From Gammaproteobacteria bacterium (GTDB lineage Bacteria; Pseudomonadota; Gammaproteobacteria; Pseudomonadales; Pseudohongiellaceae): a DNA stretch of 64,000 nucleotides. Both the position numbers and the translations under genes were made by a program. Location of the stretch: positions 1-64,000 of the forward strand of contig JAJFKE010000054.1 in NCBI GenBank assembly GCA_021773355.1. The letters run 5' to 3'. Shown here one piece after another: positions 16,239 to 25,793 of this stretch. The first letter of the stretch is position 1. Each line of letters starts with the position of its first letter. The notes beneath the pieces were generated by a model. That model ran no database searches and was not told where the DNA came from. It was given only the letters and a program-made list of their open reading frames with translations.

Positions 16239-17774
16239 TCAAATAATTCGCATCGCCTTATAGATTGCAAGCTGCTTTTTTTCGAATTCTCTGGCTCTTT
16301 TCTCCAATTCAGCAATATTTTCTTCTGCTGTTTCCAAGGCCACTCCTTCTTTAAGCAATTTGCTTCCCTGAACGCTGAGAAGTTGCCAAGCATACTGAAC
16401 CCATTCCTGCGGACTGTTCTTGCCATTGCTGATCGACAGCAGAAACAATTGGCCAAACCGATCCACTTCTACGCCTCCGCCAGTTATCGGACTGGCTAAA
16501 TATTTGGCATTTCCGGAGCTTCGCGCCATTCGCATCAAATGGAAATTCATTTTGCTGCATTGCTTACTCACTCTTTTTATCACCTCATCCGGGTTAACAG
16601 CTGCAAGATGGTTTGCGCCGGCAAGCACCATTATAGCTTGTAACATTTGAACAAATTCAATCCCGCTGCCTTTCAACGCTAGTTCAATTTCACCCAAGGT
16701 CATTATTTTGTGCGATTCTAAATGGTCCAGAATTGGGGAATAAATTGCTTCGGTTAACTGAGCTTCCCCCAGCATCCCAGTTACTTTTAGCGAGATATCG
16801 GGGCGATGACTAATGAGCAACACACGCTGCGATCGCAATGACTCGGCGCGATCCAGGTCTGCCATAGTCCTCGCCCCCTTCACCCAGTAGTCTCTACGAA
16901 AGGGTTGATTGACCATAAAATCCCGCACGCTTTCGCGAAAATTTGTATCCGGAATTTCCTGTAAAAACTGCTGCTGCTCCGCTGTGAGATTCAAGGCATC
17001 AATATGGTCAAGGTAATGGGCTGAGCAGGCGTATTGTACTTTGGCCGGCGCAAGCCATTCTGCAACGGTGGCGAAATGCATTGGATGCCAGTCTTTATTG
17101 AAATACTCGTGTGCCAGATAGTGGCGATCTTGTCCTTTTAGTTTTTTAAATCGTTCCAGAGCCGTTGGATTTATGCGGCTAAATACCGGGTTTGTATCAA
17201 ATAACTTTTCAGCGAATTCCAGAGCTCCCTCGATACGATTCACGATTCCTTTGCCTTCTGAACCGAGTACCGAGGCATGTTCTGTCAGTAAATGTCGCAC
17301 CGGGGCGAAGGTTGCGAACCCGGGTAGTGCGTTATAGCTTATGTAAAGGATGCCGCCGACACGGAGTTTTCTCCTTATGAAATCGACTATGATTCTTCTG
17401 TTCACATCCGATATCCAGCTCCAAATACCATGTAGGCCAATATAATCAAAATCAGGTAGATCTGAACGGTTCGCGAACTCTTCAAAAGATTGATCAAAAA
17501 CCTGTATGTCCGACCCGGAAACCGCCGCAAGTTCCTGCGCAAAACCAGCCTGGGAAGGATTGAAATCTGTCCCACTCCATTTAGTATCCGATGCGGCCGC
17601 ATGCAAATTTACGCCAAGACCTTGGCCAAACCCAAGTTCACAAGCAGTTTCAACTTCAGGGTAGACAATGCCGGCACTAAGCAGAGCGAGCTTTATCTGT
17701 AGGGGATTTAGTTCACGGGCATAACCATAGACATAGTCTATATCTGACACATAACCCGCCGACCAGTTGCTCAT
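16239..17774 (-). CDS. Class I SAM methyltransferase with a regulatory-type second domain
   Basis: A 511-residue protein. The N-terminal methyltransferase domain (about residues 1-200) has the AdoMet-binding loop ACELGFGQGLGVNLH (about 44-58), with acidic motif SGTDFNPSQAGFA and the FDYIGLHGIWSWIS segment. Residues about 210-300 form the helical 'methyltransferase regulatory' domain typical of this family, and about 340-510 are a helical C-terminal domain. The family often neighbours surface-protein or glycan genes and is thought to methylate protein lysines, but the substrate here is unknown. The next gene upstream in the same direction is the RTX protein, separated by a terminator, so it has its own promoter. 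Confidence 0.8.
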   Translation of the reverse strand: MSNWSAGYVSDIDYVYGYARELNPLQIKLALLSAGIVYPEVETACELGFGQGLGVNLHAAASDTKWSGTDFNPSQAGFAQELAAVSGSDIQVFDQSFEEFANRSDLPDFDYIGLHGIWSWISDVNRRIIVDFIRRKLRVGGILYISYNALPGFATFAPVRHLLTEHASVLGSEGKGIVNRIEGALEFAEKLFDTNPVFSRINPTALERFKKLKGQDRHYLAHEYFNKDWHPMHFATVAEWLAPAKVQYACSAHYLDHIDALNLTAEQQQFLQEIPDTNFRESVRDFMVNQPFRRDYWVKGARTMADLDRAESLRSQRVLLISHRPDISLKVTGMLGEAQLTEAIYSPILDHLESHKIMTLGEIELALKGSGIEFVQMLQAIMVLAGANHLAAVNPDEVIKRVSKQCSKMNFHLMRMARSSGNAKYLASPITGGGVEVDRFGQLFLLSISNGKNSPQEWVQYAWQLLSVQGSKLLKEGVALETAEENIAELEKRAREFEKKQLAIYKAMRII

Positions 17775-17827
17775 ACATTGACCTCATACACCAATTTATT
17801 GATAAGCTTTTGCTGAGTGTAACGCAT

Positions 17828-17862
17828 AAAAAACCCCTGACGCCGAAACGTCAAGGGTTTTT
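17828..17862 (-). terminator. Rho-independent terminator of the RTX gene
   Basis: An 11-bp stem with one mismatch (ACCCCTGACG / CGTCAAGGGT) and a CCGAAA loop, with A- and T-runs on both sides, lies 72 bp beyond the stop of the RTX gene. It separates that gene from the methyltransferase. Confidence 0.85.
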
Positions 17863-17933
17863 CAACTAACATTCACTTCTGCTCGTTACTACTAAGCTAT
17901 CACAAAGCAGAATGAGTAATCACCTTATGGCAT

Positions 17934-20444
17934 TTACGATACAGTAAAGTCACCTGCAGTGATTGTAGACTCAGCTAAAGTAGTCAGAGTTACACCAGTC
18001 AACTTAACCGCGAAGTCCACATCCAAAGTAGTGTTTGTACCAGCGCCATACACATAGGTGTTACCGCTATCTTGAAAGATGACCACTTCATTGTTACCAA
18101 TGTTAGTGTTATCTGCTCTCAAAGTAACCAACTTCTCGGCCAATGTATCGTCATCAGCTGAAAAAGTCGCTAAACCACCAGTAGAGATAGTTACTGCTGA
18201 GCCAGTGACCGCAGCAGCTGCCTGAGCACCAGCCTTGTTATCACCAGCAGCAAAGCGAAGTGTATCAGCGCTGTAGTCGCTGATAGAGTCCATCGCAGTA
18301 TCGAGGGAATCACCAAATGGCGTAACAAAGATATCCGTATCGGCACCACCGGTCAGGTTATCACCACCAGTACCACCAGTGATTACGTCTTTGCCACCCG
18401 CACCGTCGAGGGTATCAATACCAGCAGCACCGTTGAGTGTGTCAACTGCGCTACCACCAACGATAGTGTCGTTACCGCCTACAACTGTGATAGTCAATTT
18501 ACCAGTTGAAGAGGAACCATCGATAGTCAACTCAGTACCAGTTGCCGTAGTTAAAGTCGTATTAGCATTACCAGAGATGTTGATCTTGGTGTTGTTCTGC
18601 ACTGTCAACGTAGTAATAGTGTTGGTATTTACTGTGGAGAACAGATCAACTGAAGCAATATTGATAGTCTCAACCTGGCTAGCTGTAATACCGAACTGAG
18701 TCAAATTGGCAGCAACCGCAGCAAGAGTCAAATTAACAACATCAGTGCCAGAATCCAGAATCGGATTAAGAGTCATAGCATTCACGCTATTAGACGCAGA
18801 TAGGGTGAGCGCGTCGTTCCCATCCAACGTGTAAGTTCGAGCGGCACCGGCAGTGTTGTCTGCACTAAAGACAAACGAAGCTTGTCCAAAACCATTAGCC
18901 GCAAAAGCGGTTACAGCTGCAGATGCTTCCAAGGTTTCAAAACTTGTAGCTTTAGAGATATTCAGTTTAACCAAGGCAGCTGTCAAATCAGCTTCGTCAG
19001 TCACCAGTGTATCTGTGCCATCACCACCAGTGATAATCTCATTAGTGCCGTCTATCGCACCTGAAGCAGTCAGAGCCAGTGCAGCAACATTTACCTTGTC
19101 GTTACCAGCACCAGTATCTACGTTAAGCGAAGTAGTAGGAACAGCGACAGTGATTGTATCTGTGCCGGAACCACCTGTTGCGGAAGTCGTAGCAGCATTC
19201 AGGGTAGTTGTTACACCACCAGTGCTTGCAGCGGCATTAACCGTTCTAATGTTGGCATTAAGTGTGCCTAGAGTAACTACAGCAGAGCCAGTAATATTGG
19301 CTGTACCCAAGGCACCAGAGGCAACACTTAAGTCTACAGTGGAAGTAGCCGCTGCATTGATATTGAAAACCGACGTGTTGGTGAAGAGGTTAGCAGTATT
19401 CAGCAAAGCTTTACCTGTTAAATTCAGGTTAAGTGTTTCCATACCTAAGGCTGAGAGACCAGCACCGGTAGCAGCAGTGCCAATATTAATTGTGGCAGCA
19501 TCTCCACTACCGGATGCGTCTGTGTAAGTAACAGTTCGTACAGCCGTCCCTGTAATCGCACCAATGGTTAAGGTTGTTGGTGTACTAATACCTGAAACTG
19601 TTATCGCATTGGCTGAGCTATCGAGATTTACTGCAGTGTAGCCATCGTTGGCACCATTAAGAGTTAACAGCGTTCCAGCACTAGAAATCTCAAGATTTTC
19701 AACGTTGCTAACAGCAGCGGTTCCACTAGTAAAAGCAGTTTGGTCGGTTGCTATACGCAGAGTATCTGTACCAGCACCGCCATCAATAATATCACCAAGA
19801 GAGAATGTAGACCCAGTTGCGGCCACTGTGCCCAAAATAGTGTCATTGTTGGTAGTACCGTTGACGGTATTCAGACCACTAGTCAGGGTAAATTCTGTAC
19901 CTGCAGCGCTAGTACCATCAATAACAGCTAGAGCAGCTGTAACTGTGGCTTCACTGCTAGTTACGTCTGTAACAACTGCTATCAAGTCGTCAAGGCTCTC
20001 AGAGCTTTGCAGAGTAGTTACTGAGTAGTGAATCGCCACTTCAGTCTTGTTGTTCAGAGCGGCAGCAGCAGCACCAAAGTTAACATCAGTTTCAGCAGTA
20101 TCACCAAGAGTAGTAACTGCAGTCCATATTGCTTCACCACGGTGAGTTCCTGAATTCAGGTCAGCAACCATCGCATCAATAGAAGTTGAAAGAGTAGTCG
20201 CGTCAACTTCAGCGCCCATTAATTGGGTTAGAAAGCTGGTTGCAAATTCTTCAACGGTTAGGAATGAAGGATAAATCGCTTTGTATGCAGGATTGTCTGC
20301 TATAGCAATAGCAAGATCTTTCAGGCTTAAACCTGAATCAACGATATCTGCTAACTCAGACAAAATATCAGCGCCGGGAGCGGCACCAACCATACCTACA
20401 ACAAGTTCAACTATATCCGTACGGGTTTCAACTGTAATCGCCAT
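17934..20444 (-). CDS. Large RTX / S-layer-like secreted protein
   Basis: An 836-residue, Ala/Thr/Ser-rich, strongly acidic protein with almost no Cys and no N-terminal signal peptide. The N-terminal helical region (about 1-175) resembles the DUF4214-like start of Caulobacter-type surface-layer proteins. The middle is a long beta-rich repeat region (about 200-640). A glycine-rich Ca-binding nonapeptide block spans about residues 645-695 (GNDTIVGG, NGAAGIDTLDGAGGKD, TGGTGGDNLTGG), and a small GGAGTDTL element occurs near 240. These are marks of type I secretion cargo with a C-terminal uncleaved signal. The exporter genes lie 6.5 kb away. AAGGAG is an excellent ribosome-binding site, and a CRP-type promoter lies upstream, both fitting high, regulated expression. 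Surface-layer identity is inferred. Confidence 0.82.
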   Translation of the reverse strand: MAITVETRTDIVELVVGMVGAAPGADILSELADIVDSGLSLKDLAIAIADNPAYKAIYPSFLTVEEFATSFLTQLMGAEVDATTLSTSIDAMVADLNSGTHRGEAIWTAVTTLGDTAETDVNFGAAAAALNNKTEVAIHYSVTTLQSSESLDDLIAVVTDVTSSEATVTAALAVIDGTSAAGTEFTLTSGLNTVNGTTNNDTILGTVAATGSTFSLGDIIDGGAGTDTLRIATDQTAFTSGTAAVSNVENLEISSAGTLLTLNGANDGYTAVNLDSSANAITVSGISTPTTLTIGAITGTAVRTVTYTDASGSGDAATINIGTAATGAGLSALGMETLNLNLTGKALLNTANLFTNTSVFNINAAATSTVDLSVASGALGTANITGSAVVTLGTLNANIRTVNAAASTGGVTTTLNAATTSATGGSGTDTITVAVPTTSLNVDTGAGNDKVNVAALALTASGAIDGTNEIITGGDGTDTLVTDEADLTAALVKLNISKATSFETLEASAAVTAFAANGFGQASFVFSADNTAGAARTYTLDGNDALTLSASNSVNAMTLNPILDSGTDVVNLTLAAVAANLTQFGITASQVETINIASVDLFSTVNTNTITTLTVQNNTKINISGNANTTLTTATGTELTIDGSSSTGKLTITVVGGNDTIVGGSAVDTLNGAAGIDTLDGAGGKDVITGGTGGDNLTGGADTDIFVTPFGDSLDTAMDSISDYSADTLRFAAGDNKAGAQAAAAVTGSAVTISTGGLATFSADDDTLAEKLVTLRADNTNIGNNEVVIFQDSGNTYVYGAGTNTTLDVDFAVKLTGVTLTTLAESTITAGDFTVS

Positions 20445-20534
20445 TTTTTGTGTATCTCCTTGAGATCGATTTCAAATTTTTGTGTTCCGATTGCGATAGG
20501 CCAAAAAGCAGTTGACCCCATCATCGTTGTGACA

Positions 20535-20577
20535 AGCATAACTAAGGCCCTTCCCTTTGCTTGTGATTGTCATCACA
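20535..20577 (-). promoter_or_regulatory. CRP-type activator site and -10 element of the RTX gene (class II geometry)
   Basis: TGTGA-N6-TCACA, a perfect match to both CRP half-sites, occupies 20562-20577. On the minus strand a -10-like TATGCT lies at 20540-20535. A start about 7 bases further, near 20528, puts the box centre at about -41.5, which is the class II CRP position. The leader would be about 84 nt. A second half-site TGTGA occurs at 20528-20532. Confidence 0.65.
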
Positions 20578-20788
20578 TGAAAGAGAAACGCCTTGAAACC
20601 TTGTTTACATCAGGCCTGGGCCACGTGTTTCACAACCGCAAGCAGATATCGGCGGGATGTTACAAGTTCTGAAGGGGAAACTCAACTTTTTGACAGGATT
20701 TATGTGCTTTTTCTAGTGTGTAAGTGGCTATTTTATTTAGAGGTTTTTAGCGAACAGCTGCTGCTCCTCAACTTTTAGTGCCCATAGC

Positions 20789-22099
20789 CTAGAAACTTAG
20801 GCTAAAACCCAGCTCAATAGTAGTATCTACGGTTCTAAACAGCTCGATATTACTGCGCTGATCCTGATGATAGATATTGGTCATAAACGTTGTAGCGGCG
20901 CCAAATAGGCGCATGGGCCGCCTAAATTGGAGCAGAATATAACTACGCTCTAGCCAACGGTCAGCACCATCTGCCAACAGGGGACTGTAGCCATCTCTAT
21001 CATCCAGGGAAGTATGGTTTACTTGGGCGAGGAATAATCCCGCTGGCGTGAGATACTGCCACTCAGCACTGGCCTGCCAACCGCCTCGATTCCCGCCAGG
21101 ACGACCATTGTCCATAGCCTTATTGTTCAATAAGCCAAATTCTGTTGTAAGCCTTTGATTATTAATAATATTTCCGATAGGGCAGTTAAAACCAGCAGTT
21201 GCTTTACTCTCTAGCGCATTGAGATTGGATTGATCGTGAAACAGCTGGTGCTGAACCGCTAGTCCATAATAGGGTTTACAGTGCCAATCTGTACGCGGCT
21301 GATAGCGAGCCCGTCCCTCAGCCGCTGTATACAGGGCGTCTCCGCCGAAGAAAAGATTGCTAACCCCGGCATCCAGTTGCCAACTTTGCTGGCGCCCTGG
21401 CTTAATAAAGGAATATCGGGAGTCCAATTGCAGCAGATCTGAGTCTGTGTCTTCGCTAAAGCGGCCACGCAATTGGGTTGTCCAGTTATGTTGGTGCTCG
21501 GGGGCTAGCTGACGGTAGCGCCCGCCTAGGCGAAAACTAAGATAGGGGCCGCTGATCTCCTTAAAATCGGGGTTCAGAGGCAAAATCACTGACTCACCAG
21601 ATAAGGTCAGGGTGATTTGATCCGGCGTGGGAGCGCCGTTTAAGTTATTGTCATAGCCGGCAAGCAGATCCAATTGGAAATTCATTTGCCGGGTTTGCGC
21701 AGTCCAATCTTGTTGGCGGCTAAGCAGCATAGCTCGCAAATTAGCCGGCAGCTCTGCCCTAGCCAATAATTGCCGGTTTAGTTCCAACGCTGAAAATAGC
21801 TGCCCACTTTCGTATAGTGCCTGAGAATAGTCAATCTGAGCAGATCCGTTCTCAGGATCCAGTAACAGAGATCTTTCTAGGGATTCGGACGCCTCGGCCA
21901 ATAGTCCGCTGTTAAGTTGTGCAGCACCCAATAAGGCAAAAAACTCACCGGATTCTAAGCATTCACTCATTAAGCCTAACAGTTGCTGTTCGAGCTCTGG
22001 CCAGTTTGCCTGAGGTCCAGGGTAATAGTCGCTGAGATTCGGACAGGCTGTGGCAAGTGTTGGGCAGGCGAGTATCAAGAATATTAGAATACGCCGCAT
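20789..22099 (-). CDS. Outer-membrane TPR / beta-barrel protein
   Basis: The protein is 436 residues from the ATG at 22099, which begins a clear signal peptide (MRRILIFLILACPTLATA). Residues about 25-140 contain TPR-like repeats (LLGAAQLNSGLLAEASESLE, then Q-I-D-Y-S-Q-A-L-Y-E-S-G-Q). Residues about 160-436 alternate polar and hydrophobic residues with many aromatic-ended strands and finish in a terminal Phe (ELGFSLSF), as expected for an outer-membrane barrel. The layout recalls surface-lipoprotein-assembly modifier or polysaccharide-secretion barrel proteins. It follows the cyclase gene in the same direction and probably forms a unit with it and fecR. Function unassigned. Confidence 0.72.
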   Translation of the reverse strand: MRRILIFLILACPTLATACPNLSDYYPGPQANWPELEQQLLGLMSECLESGEFFALLGAAQLNSGLLAEASESLERSLLLDPENGSAQIDYSQALYESGQLFSALELNRQLLARAELPANLRAMLLSRQQDWTAQTRQMNFQLDLLAGYDNNLNGAPTPDQITLTLSGESVILPLNPDFKEISGPYLSFRLGGRYRQLAPEHQHNWTTQLRGRFSEDTDSDLLQLDSRYSFIKPGRQQSWQLDAGVSNLFFGGDALYTAAEGRARYQPRTDWHCKPYYGLAVQHQLFHDQSNLNALESKATAGFNCPIGNIINNQRLTTEFGLLNNKAMDNGRPGGNRGGWQASAEWQYLTPAGLFLAQVNHTSLDDRDGYSPLLADGADRWLERSYILLQFRRPMRLFGAATTFMTNIYHQDQRSNIELFRTVDTTIELGFSLSF

Positions 22100-22303
22100 A
22101 AGTTCTGGTTTCCTTACCATGATGAACGTGTCCAAGAGCGAAGCTTACTACTGTCGCGGCTATTATGTGGCATGGTCGCGATTATCATGAATAGCCACAG
22201 CGCATGCAATGAGCCACAGTGGACTTTCTAATGTCAGAGGGAGTTTCAGTACGGCGAATATCGATTACTTCAGATTGATCCACTGGCTCCAAAACAGAGC
22301 AGG

Positions 22304-24337
22304 CTATGGACGCCCACCCCTCAGTAGTTTGAGTGAAGGCTGATTTGAATCATTGGTTTCTTCAAGATGATCTGACACGCTAGGAGCATATAATACATGG
22401 GGAACCGTTAGCCCTGACAACAGATAGCTACCCTGAGACTGCAGGGAAGTATCGTTCAATTGACGAGCTATGCATTCGCCTAGTAACACAGGATGGGCCA
22501 GTTCAGCTGTCATTTCCTGGATACGCAAAGTAATAGCTACTGTGTCACCCAATAAGGTGTGTGTTCGGCGATGGGCAGGGCCTATGGAACCAATTAAAGC
22601 TGGACCCTGTTCTAGTCCAATACCCACAGCTAATGGTTCCAAGCCAATTGGGGCATGGGTATGTAACAATCCCTGATTTATGGACTGCTGCATCTGCTGT
22701 GCCGCCGCCAGTGCCTGCTTGCCGGCTTGGGCGTCGTGGGCATCCCAGACAGCTAATAGACTGTCACCCTTAAACTCATGAATTCGACCGCCGTGCTGCT
22801 CTACTATTTCAGTAGCGCGTTGGAAAAAGAAATGCAGTACTGCCGCGGACTCTTCCGGCGGCCTTAACTCACCAAAGGCTGAGAAATTACGGAGATCAGC
22901 GGATAACAAGGTCACGTTCGTGCGTCGTGCATTAATGCTGGAGCTGGGTAAGGTATAGGCAATCTCGCGAGCTACGTCGCTAGGCAGATAACTACTAAGG
23001 TTCGAAAACACACGACCACGCTCAACCCGAACTCGACTCTGTTCCAACAGCAGCAGTAGTGACGCGGCGAATAGGCCGTATGCCGCTGGAAACAGCCAGC
23101 CTAACCATATATTCGCAGAGCCCAGCAACTGCATGTGAAGGCCGAGCGACAATACAGGAATTACAACTGCAGCTATAGGTAAGCCGTAGGCCGCAGTGCG
23201 CCCGTCCATGGCTGCCAACAGATAAAGACCAAGTCCAAGACCCAGGCAGAGTACAAGCAGTAATGTGCTGGCGGAACGCGGCGTATAGGGGATAGAAACA
23301 TCTAACAAACTGCTCAGAATTCTGGCTTGCAGCTCAACACCAGAAGTAGCGCCGTTATAAGGTGTGGGGACTATATCGTCAGAGCCAAATGCGGTGGCAC
23401 CAACCAAGGCCCAGGTATTTTCCAAAAGGCCCGAGTCGATATCGCCATTGAGTACATCCACAGCGGAAACAGCCCGATAATTTGATGGCAAATTGGCATA
23501 GGAGATACGAAGATCGCCATTCTGATCCAGGGGAATATCGAGCCCCGGATAGGCATCCAGAGTTAAAACCTGAGCAGGTCCAAACAGGGTATCACCTTGT
23601 CTGATAGAGGCCTGCAGCGGCTGTCGATTAGAGGCCTGCAGCAATCCCATAATGGCCAATGACGGATAGGCAGCACCTTCGACGCAGACCACAGCAGGCG
23701 CAGACCGAACAGAACCATCGCTTGCGATTGTCACGGTGATATGTCCTTTCGGTACAGAAGCCAAACCGGCATGCGCCGCCAAATAGTTCTGGGTGTTTGG
23801 AATTTGTATGCCACCGCTAGCAGTGTCACAGCTAATTCCGCTTAGGGAATGTGTCATCAATCCTGACTGCACTGTCTGCCCCGGTTGAATGTCGGGAATC
23901 TGCGCCAAAACAGCTCCACGGGAGGCCTGTAGTGCAGCTAAGAAGTTGTCATCCCCCGCTTTCTGTTCGGAATAGGCAATATCATGCAACTGCAGCTGTG
24001 CACCCGCGATATCAATGGCGGTGACCAGATCTGCCATCTGCTGCCTAGTCCAGGGCCAAGGGCCGACTTCGGCAAGGCTTTTCTCATCGATAGCCACGAT
24101 GGTGATTCGTTGCTCTATTTCATCAACAGGAGACAGAGTCCAACCGAGAACACCTAGCCGTTCTTCCAGAGTATTCAGTGCAGGTTTAAACAACAGCGTG
24201 ATTAGATAGACCAAGGCTAGCGCCGCCACCAAGACTAGAACACGTCCAAGCCTCGGCCCTAAACCAAGCAGAAAGGCCAAGGGGTGAAAGGAAGAATCTG
24301 TAGCCAGAGAATCAGACATGTCTAACGAGCGTCCCAC
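22304..24337 (-). CDS. CHASE2-domain class III nucleotide cyclase
   Basis: The protein is 677 residues from GTG 24337, or 671 from ATG 24319, which lies two bases past the fecR stop. Order: one N-terminal membrane segment (about 31-52), a periplasmic CHASE2 sensor (about 75-350; ITIVAIDEKSLAEVGPWPW), three membrane segments (about 360-440), then a class III cyclase domain (about 470-640). Both metal-binding Asp positions are present (LLSADLRNFS and FKGDSLLAVW). The residue three before GD is Glu rather than the adenylyl-cyclase Lys. The transition-state Asn in GDTVN is Ala (GDTVAITLR), while the Arg is kept. So cyclic nucleotide synthesis is likely but the product, or even activity, is uncertain. 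Confidence 0.85.
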   Translation of the reverse strand: MGRSLDMSDSLATDSSFHPLAFLLGLGPRLGRVLVLVAALALVYLITLLFKPALNTLEERLGVLGWTLSPVDEIEQRITIVAIDEKSLAEVGPWPWTRQQMADLVTAIDIAGAQLQLHDIAYSEQKAGDDNFLAALQASRGAVLAQIPDIQPGQTVQSGLMTHSLSGISCDTASGGIQIPNTQNYLAAHAGLASVPKGHITVTIASDGSVRSAPAVVCVEGAAYPSLAIMGLLQASNRQPLQASIRQGDTLFGPAQVLTLDAYPGLDIPLDQNGDLRISYANLPSNYRAVSAVDVLNGDIDSGLLENTWALVGATAFGSDDIVPTPYNGATSGVELQARILSSLLDVSIPYTPRSASTLLLVLCLGLGLGLYLLAAMDGRTAAYGLPIAAVVIPVLSLGLHMQLLGSANIWLGWLFPAAYGLFAASLLLLLEQSRVRVERGRVFSNLSSYLPSDVAREIAYTLPSSSINARRTNVTLLSADLRNFSAFGELRPPEESAAVLHFFFQRATEIVEQHGGRIHEFKGDSLLAVWDAHDAQAGKQALAAAQQMQQSINQGLLHTHAPIGLEPLAVGIGLEQGPALIGSIGPAHRRTHTLLGDTVAITLRIQEMTAELAHPVLLGECIARQLNDTSLQSQGSYLLSGLTVPHVLYAPSVSDHLEETNDSNQPSLKLLRGGRP

Positions 24338-25734
24338 AGAGTTAGACCTTGAATACCGCCATCTAGCAATTGACGCTCGAAGAAATAACCAGCTTCCTGA
24401 CCATCGGTACTCACGGCGCCTGCTATGCGTTGGGATTCATCGCGGCTGTTAAAATAGCCGCCGTCGGAAATGCTGCCATTGGCGATAAAATCTACATTAC
24501 CGGTCAAGCTATGACTTAGATTAAGTTGGGTTGCAAACTCACTTCGATCGAAATTGATATCAAGATTGCCGCCCTCAACCTGCATGGCAACGACACCGCT
24601 GTTCGAGCTGTAAAAGGCTTGGGCACTGTTCAGATCAAAACTGACTACGCCCAGCCCACGATCAACTCTGGTACCGTTATCCTGATTACGAAATAGAATA
24701 TAGTCATCGTTACCAACAGCAACCGCACGACCTTCCCGAGCATCGTTATAGGCGAGGGTTATGCGTTCCAGATCAAGGTTATCATCTGCCCAACGGCCCC
24801 AAACCAATTGTCGGCTAGTAAGTTCAGCAGCCGCAATAGGAGTATCAGGAGTAAATTCTAGGACTGTCGGTACCACTGCTACCACTGTGGGAACGACGGT
24901 TGCCGCCTCATCTGTAACTCGAGTTGAAGTTACGCTTTCCAGATACACTTCATTGGTGATTGTCTTATCTTCTGCTTCGTTGCCATCATTGTCACTGGAA
25001 TCGGCGATAACTAGTTGCACTTCGTCACGCAGGACACCCGGATCCCTTTCATGCGGTGCTGCCAGCAACCGTGGGGATGGAGCGCTGCCATCCAGTTCGA
25101 TAAGTTGCATGGAGCTATCAGTAAGCTCAACGGCGTTAAGAGCACAAGGGCCGAAACTAGCTGCTGAGCATTCATTAGAATATGGGGCAAGTACGATGGT
25201 GCCTTCGTTGACCAGTGCGCGGGTCGTTCTCTCAGTGGCGCTAACAACAAAATCTGTACCGCGCACACCTATTGCTGCTATTGGTGTATTCAGCCTAAAC
25301 CGCTGACGCGCCGACTTGGCGGCTTCACCTGATATGGATCGGGTAACCCCTTCCTGCAAATTGAACTTTACCGACGACTGCTCGGGCTTTTCCTCGTTGT
25401 AGTCATAGCGCACGACATCCAGACGGCTACCCGGCCTGACACTGACCAAGCCGTCATCGATAAAATGGATATGCACATGGCCGTTTGCTCCGGTGAGAAT
25501 GCGGTCACTGACTTTAATCACCGATCCCACTTTGACGATCTGGCGAGGATGGTTAGCGCTTTCCAGATAGGCATTGCCTAATACCAGACTGACGGTACCA
25601 ACCTGCTCTGTGTCACTGCTTTCAGGACTCGCTGCGATGCTCATCTGGCCTGCAAGCACCAGGCATAACAGCCCAAGATAGCGCAGACTGCTATTCAGGA
25701 ATTGTCGTAATCTGTCGAAAAATTGTGTTGTCAT
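24322..25734 (-). CDS. FecR-domain periplasmic protein
   Basis: The protein is 470 residues from the ATG at 25734; a TTG at 25740 is also in frame. It has a signal peptide (LRYLGLLCLVLAGQMSIA). A FecR domain spans about residues 45-180, with VGTVSLVLGNAYLE, the sensor-like DRILTGANGHVHIHF, and the strongly conserved TPIAAIGVRGTDFVV. The C-terminal domain (about 290-470) is beta-rich, ending in GNVDFIANGSISDGGYF-type strands. FecR-like proteins without a sigma factor commonly sit beside CHASE2 cyclases and outer-membrane proteins. The gene touches the cyclase start, indicating one transcript and probably a shared sensory complex. Confidence 0.85.
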   Translation of the reverse strand: MTTQFFDRLRQFLNSSLRYLGLLCLVLAGQMSIAASPESSDTEQVGTVSLVLGNAYLESANHPRQIVKVGSVIKVSDRILTGANGHVHIHFIDDGLVSVRPGSRLDVVRYDYNEEKPEQSSVKFNLQEGVTRSISGEAAKSARQRFRLNTPIAAIGVRGTDFVVSATERTTRALVNEGTIVLAPYSNECSAASFGPCALNAVELTDSSMQLIELDGSAPSPRLLAAPHERDPGVLRDEVQLVIADSSDNDGNEAEDKTITNEVYLESVTSTRVTDEAATVVPTVVAVVPTVLEFTPDTPIAAAELTSRQLVWGRWADDNLDLERITLAYNDAREGRAVAVGNDDYILFRNQDNGTRVDRGLGVVSFDLNSAQAFYSSNSGVVAMQVEGGNLDINFDRSEFATQLNLSHSLTGNVDFIANGSISDGGYFNSRDESQRIAGAVSTDGQEAGYFFERQLLDGGIQGLTLWDAR

Positions 25735-25793
25735 GGTCAAAATGTTAGCTAAATGGTTAATTGTGTTGGCCCTTTAAAAGCCCTCAAAGTCGG

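Noticed and set aside
18853..19527. Long plus-strand open frame (224 codons) inside the RTX gene
   Set aside because: It is antisense to a repetitive Ala/Thr/Val-rich gene, whose composition suppresses stops on the other strand. It has no independent support.
20448..20778. Two short plus-strand frames upstream of the RTX gene
   Set aside because: They overlap the RTX promoter and CRP box and have no family features or ribosome-binding sites.
20789..20810. Inverted repeat over the stop codon of the TPR/barrel gene as terminator
   Set aside because: The stem is only about 7 bp and no T-run follows in the direction of transcription.
24761..25306. Plus-strand open frame (181 codons) inside fecR
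   Set aside because: It is antisense to a strongly supported gene and has a low-complexity Ser/Thr composition.
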